Below are positions 15,322-21,741 of a stretch of 21,741 bases of DNA, in pieces. Every line of letters begins with the position of its first letter. Within the stretch, counting starts at the first letter, position 1. The translations under genes and the position numbers were made by a program. The notes below the pieces were generated by a model. It did no database searches. It saw only the letters and a list, made by a program, of their open reading frames with translations, and was not told the origin of the DNA. The stretch is from positions 1-21,741 of the IMG/VR virus record IMGVR_UViG_3300025141_008015; one strand, given 5' to 3'. The DNA comes from a virus.

Positions 15322-16501
15322 GCAATTTCTCCGCTAAATCACTTCGCCCACTCATCTCAAACGCATCTTTATATAAAGTATATCTTTGATCTATTACTTT
15401 ATTTATATCAAAGTACTCCTCCGTAACTTCGTGTAGATTTCTCCCCATTTGGTCCCTATGCTTCTTATCACGAATAACTTTAGTTAAAATTTTCACCCAC
15501 TCCGCAGGAGGTGCATTCGGGTCAATAAGATACCCTGTTCGACCGTTTTTAATAGTTTCATCGTAGCAACCAACATTAGATGCGACTAAAGGTACTTTAT
15601 ATCTTCCACACTCTGCTACCTTAATTTCAGACTTAGAATCATTGAAATCATTCATCTGGAGGGGAGCTATGGCAAGATCTATATTTGCAAAAATAACCCC
15701 ATACTGATCGGAAGGCAAAGCTGAATGAATAAACCAATTTTTAGCACCCTTAAATCCTTTGAGCAATATCCTCTGATAATTATCCCAAACGTCTAGTTGC
15801 CACTTCTCTTTTTCGTCATTGGGATCAACTGGAGGGCGACCAAAGAAATGCCACTCCACGTTCTCTCTTCCTACTCGTTGGTTAACAAAATGAGGAATAC
15901 CAGCAAACTCTTTTACGTCCTCCTCATGGTGAATTCCTCCTGCCCAACCAATCCTCACCAGCCTCTTACTCCTAGGGGGAACCTTCGGATGATTCCAGTT
16001 ATCTAAGTTATAATCAATTGCATTTTTTACAACCGCTAAAACACCCTTACAGAACGGACCTATGCGACTTGCAAATTTTCTCTGTGTAACGGTTACCAAA
16101 TCGGAACTCTGGTATAAAAATTTTGTTATCTCAGATAACCCCTTTTCTTCGTAAACTTGCTTTAGTCTATGGCCTTCGTATAAGTTCGTTAAAAGATCAT
16201 CAGTATCATAATGGACAAACTTCCCAAACTCCTTAGCCTTCCCTATGAGTCGCCCAGTGTACGGACCTCCCCAATTGCTGATGTTTTGAGTCATCACAAC
16301 ATCAGACCATTTTATAGCCTCAAAATCCCAGTTTTCTTGCCATGCACCTGTACTGGTGTCTATGCCCAAAGGATTCATCTCAAAGCGCATCTCAATTGAA
16401 TCAGGGTATCTTTCTGCGAGCTTTCTCATAGGAGCCCAAGCTCGATAGTAGGCACAACCACCCTCATTGGCGGGACAACATAAAATCTTTAACTTATCCA
16501 T
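15314..16501 (-). CDS. GT-B (family 4-like) glycosyltransferase
   Basis: Protein of 395 residues with a GT-B retaining-type fold, first gene of the glycan operon. The N-terminus reads KLKILCCPANEGGCAYYRAW, with VHYDTDDLL at about residue 95-103. A second Rossmann domain begins at RIGWAGGIHHEEDVKEF. The family hallmark is SEIKVAECGRYKVPLVASN, then GCYDETIKNGRTGYLIDP, with the Glu of the E-x7-E motif region. The ATG at 16501 directly follows the T-tract of a terminator-like hairpin and has no Shine-Dalgarno. Either translation is inefficient, or the true start is further in (the next Met is residue 25), or a downstream promoter gives a very short leader. The first 24 residues look conserved, so I keep this start. 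Confidence 0.87.
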   Translation of the reverse strand: MDKLKILCCPANEGGCAYYRAWAPMRKLAERYPDSIEMRFEMNPLGIDTSTGAWQENWDFEAIKWSDVVMTQNISNWGGPYTGRLIGKAKEFGKFVHYDTDDLLTNLYEGHRLKQVYEEKGLSEITKFLYQSSDLVTVTQRKFASRIGPFCKGVLAVVKNAIDYNLDNWNHPKVPPRSKRLVRIGWAGGIHHEEDVKEFAGIPHFVNQRVGRENVEWHFFGRPPVDPNDEKEKWQLDVWDNYQRILLKGFKGAKNWFIHSALPSDQYGVIFANIDLAIAPLQMNDFNDSKSEIKVAECGRYKVPLVASNVGCYDETIKNGRTGYLIDPNAPPAEWVKILTKVIRDKKHRDQMGRNLHEVTEEYFDINKVIDQRYTLYKDAFEMSGRSDLAEKLHE

Positions 16502-16505
16502 TTAT

Positions 16506-16537
16506 AAAAATATAGGGAGCCCTAAAGCTCCCCATAT
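16506..16537 (-). terminator. Rho-independent terminator after the lipoprotein gene
   Basis: On the minus strand an 11-bp stem forms from ATATGGGGAGC and GCTCCCTATAT (16537-16527 and 16520-16510). It has one G-U pair and a 6-base loop, TTTAGG. Four Ts follow, then ATAAA. It lies between the replication module and the glycan operon and ends only 5 bases before the glycosyltransferase ATG. Confidence 0.72.
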
Positions 16538-16541
16538 TATA
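16536..16541 (-). promoter_or_regulatory. Candidate -10 box of glycan operon promoter
   Basis: A perfect TATAAT reads on the minus strand at 16541-16536. Transcripts from it would start near 16529, past the 5' arm of the terminator, so they would not be terminated and would begin about 28 bases before the glycosyltransferase ATG. No good -35 box is present (CATAAA at 17-bp spacing), so a phage-specific activator or chance are both possible. Confidence 0.3.
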
Positions 16542-16559
16542 GATCCTACTGTTTAGTTT

Positions 16560-16952
16560 TTATGCTTTTTTTGTAGGTTTTGCAGCCTCAACTTTTTTAG
16601 TAGCCACTTCTTCCTCATTGGTAGCCTTAGTGGCATCTGAGGAATGCGCTAGACCAAGACCTGAGCCCAGAGAATTAATAGCATCCCCAAATTCCATATT
16701 CTTGTTCATAGGCACAATTGCCATAACCATGTTGGTGTAGTGCTGCCTCTTTCTTGGACTGAAGATAGAACATCCACCCTCCCAAGCAGCAAGACTAGGA
16801 AGGAACCCTTTTAAAAGAGTCCAGATGTTGTCGAGAAATCCTCCAGGAGAGTCAGTAGTGCCCTCACCCATAAACCCCTCAACCATAGAGCAAGACATCA
16901 GACCCGCTCCAAATAGAACCGCAATAGCGGCAGGTAGAATAATATTTTTCAT
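16560..16952 (-). CDS. Phage-encoded lipoprotein, function unknown
   Basis: Protein of 130 residues with a type II signal peptide: Lys2, a hydrophobic stretch IILPAAIAVLFGAG and the lipobox LMSC with Cys21. After signal-peptidase II cleavage it would be a lipoprotein of about 110 residues. The mature part has a short hydrophobic stretch (FLDNIWTLLKGFLPSLAAW, 39-57), a second Cys61 and a charged low-complexity tail, ATKKVEAAKPTKKA. I know no family for it. The ATG overlaps the SSB stop as ATGA, so it is translated together with the ssDNA-binding protein, an odd partner. Roles such as superinfection exclusion, membrane anchoring of replication or lysis (outer spanin) are possible. I see no inner-spanin partner. 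A terminator follows it. Confidence 0.75.
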   Translation of the reverse strand: MKNIILPAAIAVLFGAGLMSCSMVEGFMGEGTTDSPGGFLDNIWTLLKGFLPSLAAWEGGCSIFSPRKRQHYTNMVMAIVPMNKNMEFGDAINSLGSGLGLAHSSDATKATNEEEVATKKVEAAKPTKKA

Positions 16953-17686
16953 GATTGTAACCTTTCCATGTAATCGTTATCATCAACGTCCACAACAGGA
17001 CGGTTAATGTCATCAACAGATCTCTCAACAGCCGCAAAGGGGTTGATACTTTCAGCGATCTGCTTAAGCTCCTCATAGTCTTCCAGTTTCACAAGAGACT
17101 GGATATCATGAAGAGTGTCCATCCATTCTGCAACCTCTTTTCCACTACCCGCAGGGGTAGACTTGGGCCTGGGCGCAGACTGATCGTATTTAGGCCATTG
17201 ACCCTCCATAACCTTAATAATTTTAAAGTCATGTCCTCCTTCCGCATCGGTAATATCACCATAATCAGGATCAACCATAGCAGCAATAATCTTCTTAAAG
17301 AGGATGATGCCAATAGAAAGAATCTTCACAGCCCCTGTTTCACGGTCTACAACATTAAGGTAGTAGCGGTCGCGCCCTTTAATTTGACGAGCAAGGTCCT
17401 CATCTTTAGTGGGCTCCTTCCAAAGAGAGAAGTATAGATTGCAGATGGGGCACTGCTCTCCGTGAACTGAACGACAGTGAATATTTTTTACTGTGCCGTC
17501 TTGCATAGGAATCCTATGCAGTTTGGTCATAGCGTAAAAGTCCTGATCTTCTTCCTTGGGAGGAAGGATTCTAACAGTGTTAGTACCCTCTTCAATTTTG
17601 AGGAATGTATCGGACATTCCACCACCCCCACCTTTGCCTGAAAGGTTAGCGTGGATTTCCTTAATCTTATCTAAATCAATAGCCAT
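16949..17686 (-). CDS. ssDNA-binding protein, T4 gp32-like
   Basis: Protein of 245 residues, somewhat shorter than T4 gp32 (about 300), that coats and protects single-stranded DNA during replication and recombination. A basic and glycine-rich N-terminus (SGKGGGGG, 16-23) is followed by the OB-fold core. The zinc site lies in NIHCRSVHGEQCPIC (68-82), where His70 or His75, Cys71, Cys79 and Cys82 are candidate ligands, echoing the His-Cys-Cys-Cys site of gp32. Further hallmarks are RYYLNVVDRE (107-116) and an acidic C-terminal tail, VDDINRPVVDVDDNDY, for partner proteins. AGGAG (17697-17701) lies 10 bases before the ATG. It is the only gene of the module with a real upstream gap, 67 bases, which suits separate strong expression. 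Confidence 0.86.
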   Translation of the reverse strand: MAIDLDKIKEIHANLSGKGGGGGMSDTFLKIEEGTNTVRILPPKEEDQDFYAMTKLHRIPMQDGTVKNIHCRSVHGEQCPICNLYFSLWKEPTKDEDLARQIKGRDRYYLNVVDRETGAVKILSIGIILFKKIIAAMVDPDYGDITDAEGGHDFKIIKVMEGQWPKYDQSAPRPKSTPAGSGKEVAEWMDTLHDIQSLVKLEDYEELKQIAESINPFAAVERSVDDINRPVVDVDDNDYMERLQS

Positions 17687-17696
17687 GTTTTTTAAA

Positions 17697-17701
17697 CTCC
17701 T
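17697..17701 (-). promoter_or_regulatory. Ribosome binding site of the SSB gene
   Basis: AGGAG on the minus strand, 10 bases before the ATG. The 67-base gap (17687-17753) also holds TATTATAGC around 17727-17735, a poor -10-like element, but no matching -35. I see no strong hairpin here. Confidence 0.6.
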
Positions 17702-17753
17702 GTGTAGTTCGTTAAGCTGTGGATGCTATAATAGGCGACAATGCCAGTTTTTG

Positions 17754-18200
17754 TTAGCTGTAAATATTTTTTTCTGCTCTCATATTAGCGGACAGTTGGA
17801 CGAGCAAATCCTTCTTCTGTCCTAAAGATTGAACTAGGCTCTTCAGCATATTATACTTCAAAGTTAGATCATTAACCTCACGACAAATGCGCCCGTACTC
17901 AGCCTGGGAGAGGACATGATCATCCAAATCCTTAGCAGTAGGTTTCTTTGCGAGGCTTTTCCCTTCTTCTGTTCTTTCTTTTCTGGTTTGAGCCATGTAC
18001 ATAGTTAGCTCTAAGTTTTTGTCATCCAATTTCTTTTTACAAAGATCTTGCATCGCAGAGTAATAAGAGTAGTGGCTGGCGTGACGAGAAAGCTCCACAT
18101 CCATGTTACTCCTATCAATCCTTGTTATATTTTGACAAATCTCATTATATGTATCCATGTCAAGCTCATTAATGATCTGATTAATATCTAATTTAGGCAT
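17754..18200 (-). CDS. UvsY-like recombination mediator (tentative)
   Basis: All-helical, charged protein of 148 residues. The central part includes SRHASHYSYYSAMQDLCKKK (38-57) and later YGRICREVNDLTLKYNMLKS. This recalls the pattern in T4 and cyanophage UvsY (about 140 residues) of a His/Tyr-rich helix, a long charged helix, then a coiled-coil-like C-terminal helix. Length, lack of cysteine clusters and the position between helicase and SSB genes agree. UvsY loads UvsX recombinase on SSB-covered DNA; UvsX is not in the window. Identity by eye is weak, so it could be an unrelated helical protein of the replisome. It starts with ATG at 18200, 13 bases inside the metallopeptidase-like gene. 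Confidence 0.5.
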   Translation of the reverse strand: MPKLDINQIINELDMDTYNEICQNITRIDRSNMDVELSRHASHYSYYSAMQDLCKKKLDDKNLELTMYMAQTRKERTEEGKSLAKKPTAKDLDDHVLSQAEYGRICREVNDLTLKYNMLKSLVQSLGQKKDLLVQLSANMRAEKNIYS

Positions 18201-18574
18201 AATAATTCCTTAGCTAGTTCGGGGTTAAGTCGAGCGAACATCATCATCGCTCTGGACATTGTTATAGTCAGTCTTTCGTTAGAAGTCTTAACACTTTCTT
18301 CTTCTTCTACGTCGTTCCCTCCTAACCCACAGAACTCCAACAGGATATGACATATCTCATGTAGTAAAGTTTCTCTGGCAGGTTCATCAGCCAGCTTATC
18401 ATCTAAGTGAATCTCGTAAGTGTCGAAATCACAAGTACCCCAACACATAGCCTTTCCTGACTTGAGCCCCTTTATCATTTTAATGGTAAAAGTAGCCCAA
18501 CCTCCGTCCACCTTTAAAAGATTAGGATTAGCCAACAAAACAGTAAAAAGATGGTGCTTATTCTTCGATGTCAT
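18188..18574 (-). CDS. HExxH zinc metallopeptidase-like protein
   Basis: Small protein of 128 residues with a gluzincin-type motif ETLLHEICHILLEF (His-Glu-x-x-His at about 70-80 of the longer reading) and a downstream Glu in EEEESVKTSNERLTITM that may be the third zinc ligand. It resembles phage putative metallopeptidases and SprT/ImmA-like folds. There is no signal peptide. I prefer the ATG at 18574 (MTSKNKHHLF), with GAGA about 9 bases upstream. A GTG at 18589 would add five residues, but no Shine-Dalgarno precedes it. It lies between helicase and UvsY-like genes, overlapping both by 13-17 bases, which suggests a role in genome maintenance or in clearing a host protein, but the target is unknown. 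Confidence 0.72.
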   Translation of the reverse strand: MTSKNKHHLFTVLLANPNLLKVDGGWATFTIKMIKGLKSGKAMCWGTCDFDTYEIHLDDKLADEPARETLLHEICHILLEFCGLGGNDVEEEESVKTSNERLTITMSRAMMMFARLNPELAKELLCLN

Positions 18575-19856
18575 AAGGGTCAGTCTCACTCATAGTTAAG
18601 GTGGTATAATCAATAGAAAGAGGAACAACAAAACGCTGCTTTCCATTCCTAGATTTCATAACATAACAACGCATCTGACTATCATCAAACTCCTCCTCCG
18701 TTTGATTTAGGGATATAGCGTAATCGCAGGTTCTAATCTTACCATAAGCATCAGCTAATTCCGCATCAGTAATTAACTTAACTGATCTACCTTGACGGTT
18801 TGTTTGTGTAGCGGTCCACACTAAAACATCGCACTCAACGGCAATCCCTCTAAGCTCCTCTGATATTCTCTGTTGAGCTTGATACTCAGCCATACCCTCT
18901 CGGGTCGGGCGCAACAACTCTAGGTAATCAATCAAGATTACATCAGGCTTGAAGCTCTCATAGTTTTGAAGCTGAACAAGAAGAGATCTAATATCATTAA
19001 TATTTGCTAACCCAGTCGGAAACTCTTTAATCATAAGTTGGGCTTCAGGGAACTTATCTCCAAAGAGTGTTAGCCTCTTCTGTAATAAAGAAAGACTATC
19101 CTTTAACTTCTTTTGGGGGATAAGGGTCATTACCGAATCGAAACGGGCTGCAATACGATCTTCGCTCATCTCTAAACTGATGTATAGAACTTTTTTATTG
19201 TTCATCATCGCGTGAACGCCTTGATTAACTAAGTACACAGACTTGCCCACCCCTGGAGGGGCAACTACCATAGCCAACTCTTTATTCCCTAAACCTCCTT
19301 CCAGTTCTTTGGAAAGCGTATCAAAAACCATAGGGTGACGATTACCTACATTATCCTTTAAGCTTCTTTCAAAGCGAGCTAGAATATCATTAAAGTAAGT
19401 CTGACCTAAATCTACATTCCTGTTAATACACAAAGCATCTCGGACCAAGGTTTCAATCTCACCCATACGGTCATCCTTCAAAAGACCGATGCTACTTGTA
19501 ATGGCTTCTCTCATGGCAGCCTTTTGGGCGAACTTCTCTATGATATCGAGAAAGAACTCAGTGTGTCCAATACAGGACGCATCCATAGAGTTAACCTTAT
19601 AAAGCTCATCATCGTAATCTGAGAGATCTTCTTTCGGTCCTTTAAAGGCTTTGACACATTCTACTAAATGTAAGTCTTTAGGGATATCCAGGTAATCTTC
19701 ATAGTAGTTTTGGATAGCCTTGAAGATATTTGAGTGAATAGGGTACTCAAAATACTCAGGCTGAACCAGAGAGCTAATTTGAAGATAAAAATCTCGACTA
19801 TACTTGGAGAGGAAGAGAATTCCTCTCTGAATATCATCACTAAAATCGTATTTCAT
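18558..19856 (-). CDS. Replicative DNA helicase, DnaB/T4 gp41-like
   Basis: RecA-fold hexameric helicase of 432 residues that unwinds DNA at the phage fork. Residues 1-150 are the helical N-terminal domain. The motor has Walker A APPGVGKS (199-206, Lys205), KKVLYISLEMSEDRIAARF (221-239), Walker B DVILIDYLELL (305-315, Asp310), VLVWTATQTNRQG (344-356; the Gln351 sensor) and KSRNGKQRFVVPL near the end. It is a little shorter than gp41 (475) and DnaB (about 470). It shares one base with the stop of the zinc-ribbon gene (TAATG) and overlaps the metallopeptidase-like gene. No primase gene is in the window. I see no catalytic residue missing. Confidence 0.92.
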   Translation of the reverse strand: MKYDFSDDIQRGILFLSKYSRDFYLQISSLVQPEYFEYPIHSNIFKAIQNYYEDYLDIPKDLHLVECVKAFKGPKEDLSDYDDELYKVNSMDASCIGHTEFFLDIIEKFAQKAAMREAITSSIGLLKDDRMGEIETLVRDALCINRNVDLGQTYFNDILARFERSLKDNVGNRHPMVFDTLSKELEGGLGNKELAMVVAPPGVGKSVYLVNQGVHAMMNNKKVLYISLEMSEDRIAARFDSVMTLIPQKKLKDSLSLLQKRLTLFGDKFPEAQLMIKEFPTGLANINDIRSLLVQLQNYESFKPDVILIDYLELLRPTREGMAEYQAQQRISEELRGIAVECDVLVWTATQTNRQGRSVKLITDAELADAYGKIRTCDYAISLNQTEEEFDDSQMRCYVMKSRNGKQRFVVPLSIDYTTLTMSETDPYDIEE

Positions 19857-20308
19857 TATTGGGGCTTGCGTTCAAGGGTTTCTGCGATATCCTGTCCTGA
19901 TTGATTATAGACAATCCTTGAGAGTTTTTTCGCATTTTCCTTTCGTTTTGAAGCCTCATCAATGCTTCTGCGCCTTACAAGCCCATCTTTAACCCCTTGC
20001 TCTATATTTGGGGTATACTTAGCGTAATGTTTCCAACCCGTCTTTTGGGCTCTCTTTGAAGCTTCTATAGATTCATTATAAAAATCATGCGCGGTGTCTT
20101 TATCCAAGCCATTGATATAAGTATCTCTCAACCTAGCTCTATTGGTATGACAATCACCCAACATCCTAAAGTTTGAAACAGAGGACCAATTTCTAGATCT
20201 AAGCTCTCCGCACTCAGGGCACTCTGTTTGCTTGGGGGCTGTACCAATCGGATGGTCCTCCTCCCAAACACACTCGCAATCACTACACACCCAATCGTAG
20301 TAGGTCAT
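19856..20308 (-). CDS. FmdB-like zinc-ribbon protein
   Basis: Protein of 150 residues. The first 35 form a zinc ribbon with Cys8/Cys11 and Cys30/Cys33, WVCSDCECVWEED then TECPECG, as in FmdB/regulatory zinc-ribbon proteins. The remaining part is basic and predicted helical, with RRRSIDEASKRKENAKK near the end, which suits nucleic-acid contact. The function is unknown; options are a transcription or replication factor. It is preceded by one base after the microprotein stop and followed by the helicase with a shared base. Other CxxC-type phage proteins would look the same, so only the fold is supported. Confidence 0.75.
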   Translation of the reverse strand: MTYYDWVCSDCECVWEEDHPIGTAPKQTECPECGELRSRNWSSVSNFRMLGDCHTNRARLRDTYINGLDKDTAHDFYNESIEASKRAQKTGWKHYAKYTPNIEQGVKDGLVRRRSIDEASKRKENAKKLSRIVYNQSGQDIAETLERKPQ

Positions 20309-20309
20309 A

Positions 20310-20429
20310 CTATCCGCGCCACTCTAGTATCCCATACATAAACACACTCCATAAAGTAGCATATAGTAGTGCGAGAACTATAGTTTCTCTAGTTACTTCA
20401 TCTTTTCTTTTGAACGGTGGGCGACTCAT
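20310..20429 (-). CDS. 39-residue single-pass membrane microprotein
   Basis: Short gene filling the gap between the ribonucleotide reductase and zinc-ribbon genes. Translated by hand from ATG at 20429, it begins MSRPPFKRKDEVTRE, continues with the hydrophobic segment TIVLALLYATLWSVFMYGIL (16-35) and ends EWRG with a TAG at 20310-20312. The basic N-terminus before one membrane helix predicts N-in orientation. Support for translation is strong in context. The ATG overlaps the reductase TGA as ATGA, AGGAGGGGAG (20438-20447) lies just upstream with the nearer GGAG 8 bases from the ATG, and only one base separates its stop from the next ATG. No function or family is recognised. Confidence 0.68.
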   Translation of the reverse strand: MSRPPFKRKDEVTRETIVLALLYATLWSVFMYGILEWRG

Positions 20430-21741
20430 GATCCACACTCCCCTCCTGATAAGGAGCAAGCCTCACCTGTTTGAACAGAAGCGGATTTATCCTCTGTTTT
20501 CATAAATTTATCCACATTTGTTTGAGACAAAGGAATAGCCTCTAAAGGTTCATTTCCTTTAGAGCCAGCCCTATACACTGTAAGACCTTTGAGGTACGGA
20601 GCATAGTCCAATGCTGCTTGAGAAAAGTCCTCAGGCTCTGTATCTTTGGGAAGGTTGATGGTTTTGGAGATGCATGAATCCATGTACTTTTGGACCGTAG
20701 CTTGTACCTTAATATGATCTTCGGGGGCCACATCATAGGCTCCGACGAAGTTATCCAGCGGCACTCCTTTCTCATAGAATTCTTTGAAGAGGGGGTCAAC
20801 AACTAATTGCTCCTTCCAAACATTTGCTTGACGATACCTACGGTTATACATAGCAGCAAATATTGGCTCAATACCACTTGAGACACCGTGAAGCATGGAG
20901 ATAGTTCCGCAGGGGGGAATGGTAAGCATAACGGCATTCCTAATACCATGACGCTTAATAAGCATCCTAATACGAGCAGGTAATGTTTTAGCGTAATCTT
21001 CATTTAAATATTTTTTGTAGTCGAATTCTGGGAATGGGCTCTTGTCCCGTGCGAGATAAATCGACTGTTTATAAGCCTCATCTCGTAGGGTAGAGAAGAG
21101 CCTTTCCAAGAACTCCAAACACTTCTCACTGCCATACTTAAGCCCCAGTTTAATAAGCATATAATGTAACCCCGTAACGCCCAGGCCGACTCTACGGGAG
21201 CGTTCTCCAACTCTCTTGCAGGTGTCCGTAGGAAACTTATTGACCGTAAGAACATTATCTAGGAATCTAATTCCCGTGCGAACTGTACGAGCCAATCGCT
21301 TCCAATCAAGATCGCTGCCACTATCAAGGACCATGTTGCTAAGGTTAATATTACCGAGGCAACAGTTTCCATAGGATGGGAGTGAAATTTCACCACAAGG
21401 ATTGGTAGAATCCAATCTTTCAAAATACGAAACATTAGTATATTTATTAGCCAAGTCGATGTTATATATCCCAGGATCTCCAGATTCTACAGAGTTTTTC
21501 CAGATCATATTCCATAAGTCCCTGGCTTTAATATCCTTACGACCAAGACAAACAAACGTATCTTTCCAATCTTTTTTATAAAAATTCTCAGCGCGAGCAA
21601 GAGCGTCCTCCTCATCTAGGCCAACGACATAAGTAACATCATCATTGTTGCGAAGCATTTCGTAGGAATGGTACTCCTTATTATTAAAAGTGAAATACCA
21701 ATCTTCCTCCAATTCAACAGCCTCAAGGAACCTGTCCGTAA
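20426..21741 (-). CDS. nrdJ: Class II (B12-dependent) ribonucleotide reductase, N-terminus outside window
   Basis: Reduces ribonucleotides to deoxyribonucleotides for phage DNA synthesis using adenosylcobalamin. The frame is open at base 21741 with TDRFLEAVE, a known class II segment, so the gene continues beyond the window; an in-frame TTG at 21712 is not the true start. Visible in the last 437 residues are the catalytic DSTNPCGEISLPSYGNC, FLDNVLTVNKFP, RRVGLGVTGLHYM and IPPCGTISMLHGVSSGIEPIF, and a tail with CSLSGGECGS carrying the redox Cys pair. NPCGE is the class II form rather than the NLCxE of class I. One oddity is PPCGT, where PTGT is more frequent. No nrdB-like radical subunit gene is in the window. 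It overlaps the microprotein gene by ATGA. Confidence 0.92.
   Translation of the reverse strand, partial: TDRFLEAVELEEDWYFTFNNKEYHSYEMLRNNDDVTYVVGLDEEDALARAENFYKKDWKDTFVCLGRKDIKARDLWNMIWKNSVESGDPGIYNIDLANKYTNVSYFERLDSTNPCGEISLPSYGNCCLGNINLSNMVLDSGSDLDWKRLARTVRTGIRFLDNVLTVNKFPTDTCKRVGERSRRVGLGVTGLHYMLIKLGLKYGSEKCLEFLERLFSTLRDEAYKQSIYLARDKSPFPEFDYKKYLNEDYAKTLPARIRMLIKRHGIRNAVMLTIPPCGTISMLHGVSSGIEPIFAAMYNRRYRQANVWKEQLVVDPLFKEFYEKGVPLDNFVGAYDVAPEDHIKVQATVQKYMDSCISKTINLPKDTEPEDFSQAALDYAPYLKGLTVYRAGSKGNEPLEAIPLSQTNVDKFMKTEDKSASVQTGEACSLSGGECGS

Noticed and set aside
15401-15420. T4 late-promoter-like TATAAATA on the minus strand within a glycosyltransferase gene
   Set aside because: A single short AT-rich match inside a coding region is expected by chance here, and no gene starts just downstream.
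1-16501. Bacterial chromosomal O-antigen locus
   Set aside because: The sugar genes lie in the same orientation and with the same tight packing as gp32-like SSB, phage-type helicase and UvsY-like genes, and no polymerase, flippase or chain-length gene is present.
18575-18589. GTG start five codons upstream for the metallopeptidase-like gene
   Set aside because: No Shine-Dalgarno precedes it, while the ATG at 18574 has GAGA at a fitting distance.
20542-21255. Minus-strand alternative frames inside the ribonucleotide reductase gene
   Set aside because: They are out-of-frame shadows of a gene with conserved catalytic motifs throughout.
1-21741. tRNA genes, CRISPR arrays, insertion sequences, integrase or attachment sites
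   Set aside because: I saw no cloverleaf in the few intergenic gaps, no regularly spaced repeats and no transposase or integrase motif.

Overview
The window looks like part of a tailed-phage genome, most likely a large T4-superfamily-type myovirus. Every supportable gene lies on the minus strand. Genes overlap by a few bases or abut, mostly as ATGA or TAATG junctions, and the DNA is AT-rich by eye. The replication proteins are a gp32-like ssDNA-binding protein with a His/Cys zinc site, a DnaB/gp41-like helicase, a UvsY-like small helical protein and a class II ribonucleotide reductase. Together they are typical of phages and not of a bacterial surface-polysaccharide locus. The host cannot be read from the sequence. 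A phage-encoded lipoprotein and LPS-type 6-deoxy and 3,6-dideoxy sugar enzymes suggest a Gram-negative host.

Read in the direction of transcription (high to low coordinates), the first block (about 21741 to 16560) is the nucleotide and replication module. It runs: class II ribonucleotide reductase (5' end outside the window), a 39-residue membrane-type microprotein, a zinc-ribbon protein, replicative helicase, a small HExxH metallopeptidase-like protein, a UvsY-like protein, ssDNA-binding protein, and a lipoprotein. A hairpin with a U-tract at about 16506-16537 closes this block. It sits in a 58-base gap that may also hold the promoter for the next block.

The second block (16501 to 1) is a long uninterrupted glycan operon. 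It starts with five glycosyltransferases (three GT-B, two GT-A) and a HAD phosphatase. Then come a NeuB-like synthase fused to a cupin, an FKBP prolyl isomerase, a YerE/acetolactate-synthase-like thiamine-diphosphate enzyme, an SDR reductase/epimerase, a NovU/TylC3-type sugar C-methyltransferase and a small unknown protein. It ends with a radical SAM/SPASM enzyme, an A-type Fe-S carrier, an RfbH/E1-like [2Fe-2S] 3-dehydratase, an RmlB-like 4,6-dehydratase, GDP-fucose synthase and GDP-mannose 4,6-dehydratase (3' end outside the window).

My reading is that the phage carries its own route to unusual deoxy and possibly branched-chain sugars, plus the transferases to attach them to the virion or to the infected cell's surface. 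The most intriguing part is the E1-like dehydratase, Fe-S carrier, radical SAM enzyme, ThDP lyase, SDR and C-methyltransferase. Together these resemble the logic of 3,6-dideoxy and yersiniose-type branched sugar pathways. The nucleotide specificities of the upstream enzymes (dTDP and GDP types) do not match the CDP substrate normally used by E1, so the product cannot be named. No stretch longer than 300 bases lacks a gene. I saw no tRNA, rRNA, CRISPR array, insertion sequence or integrase.
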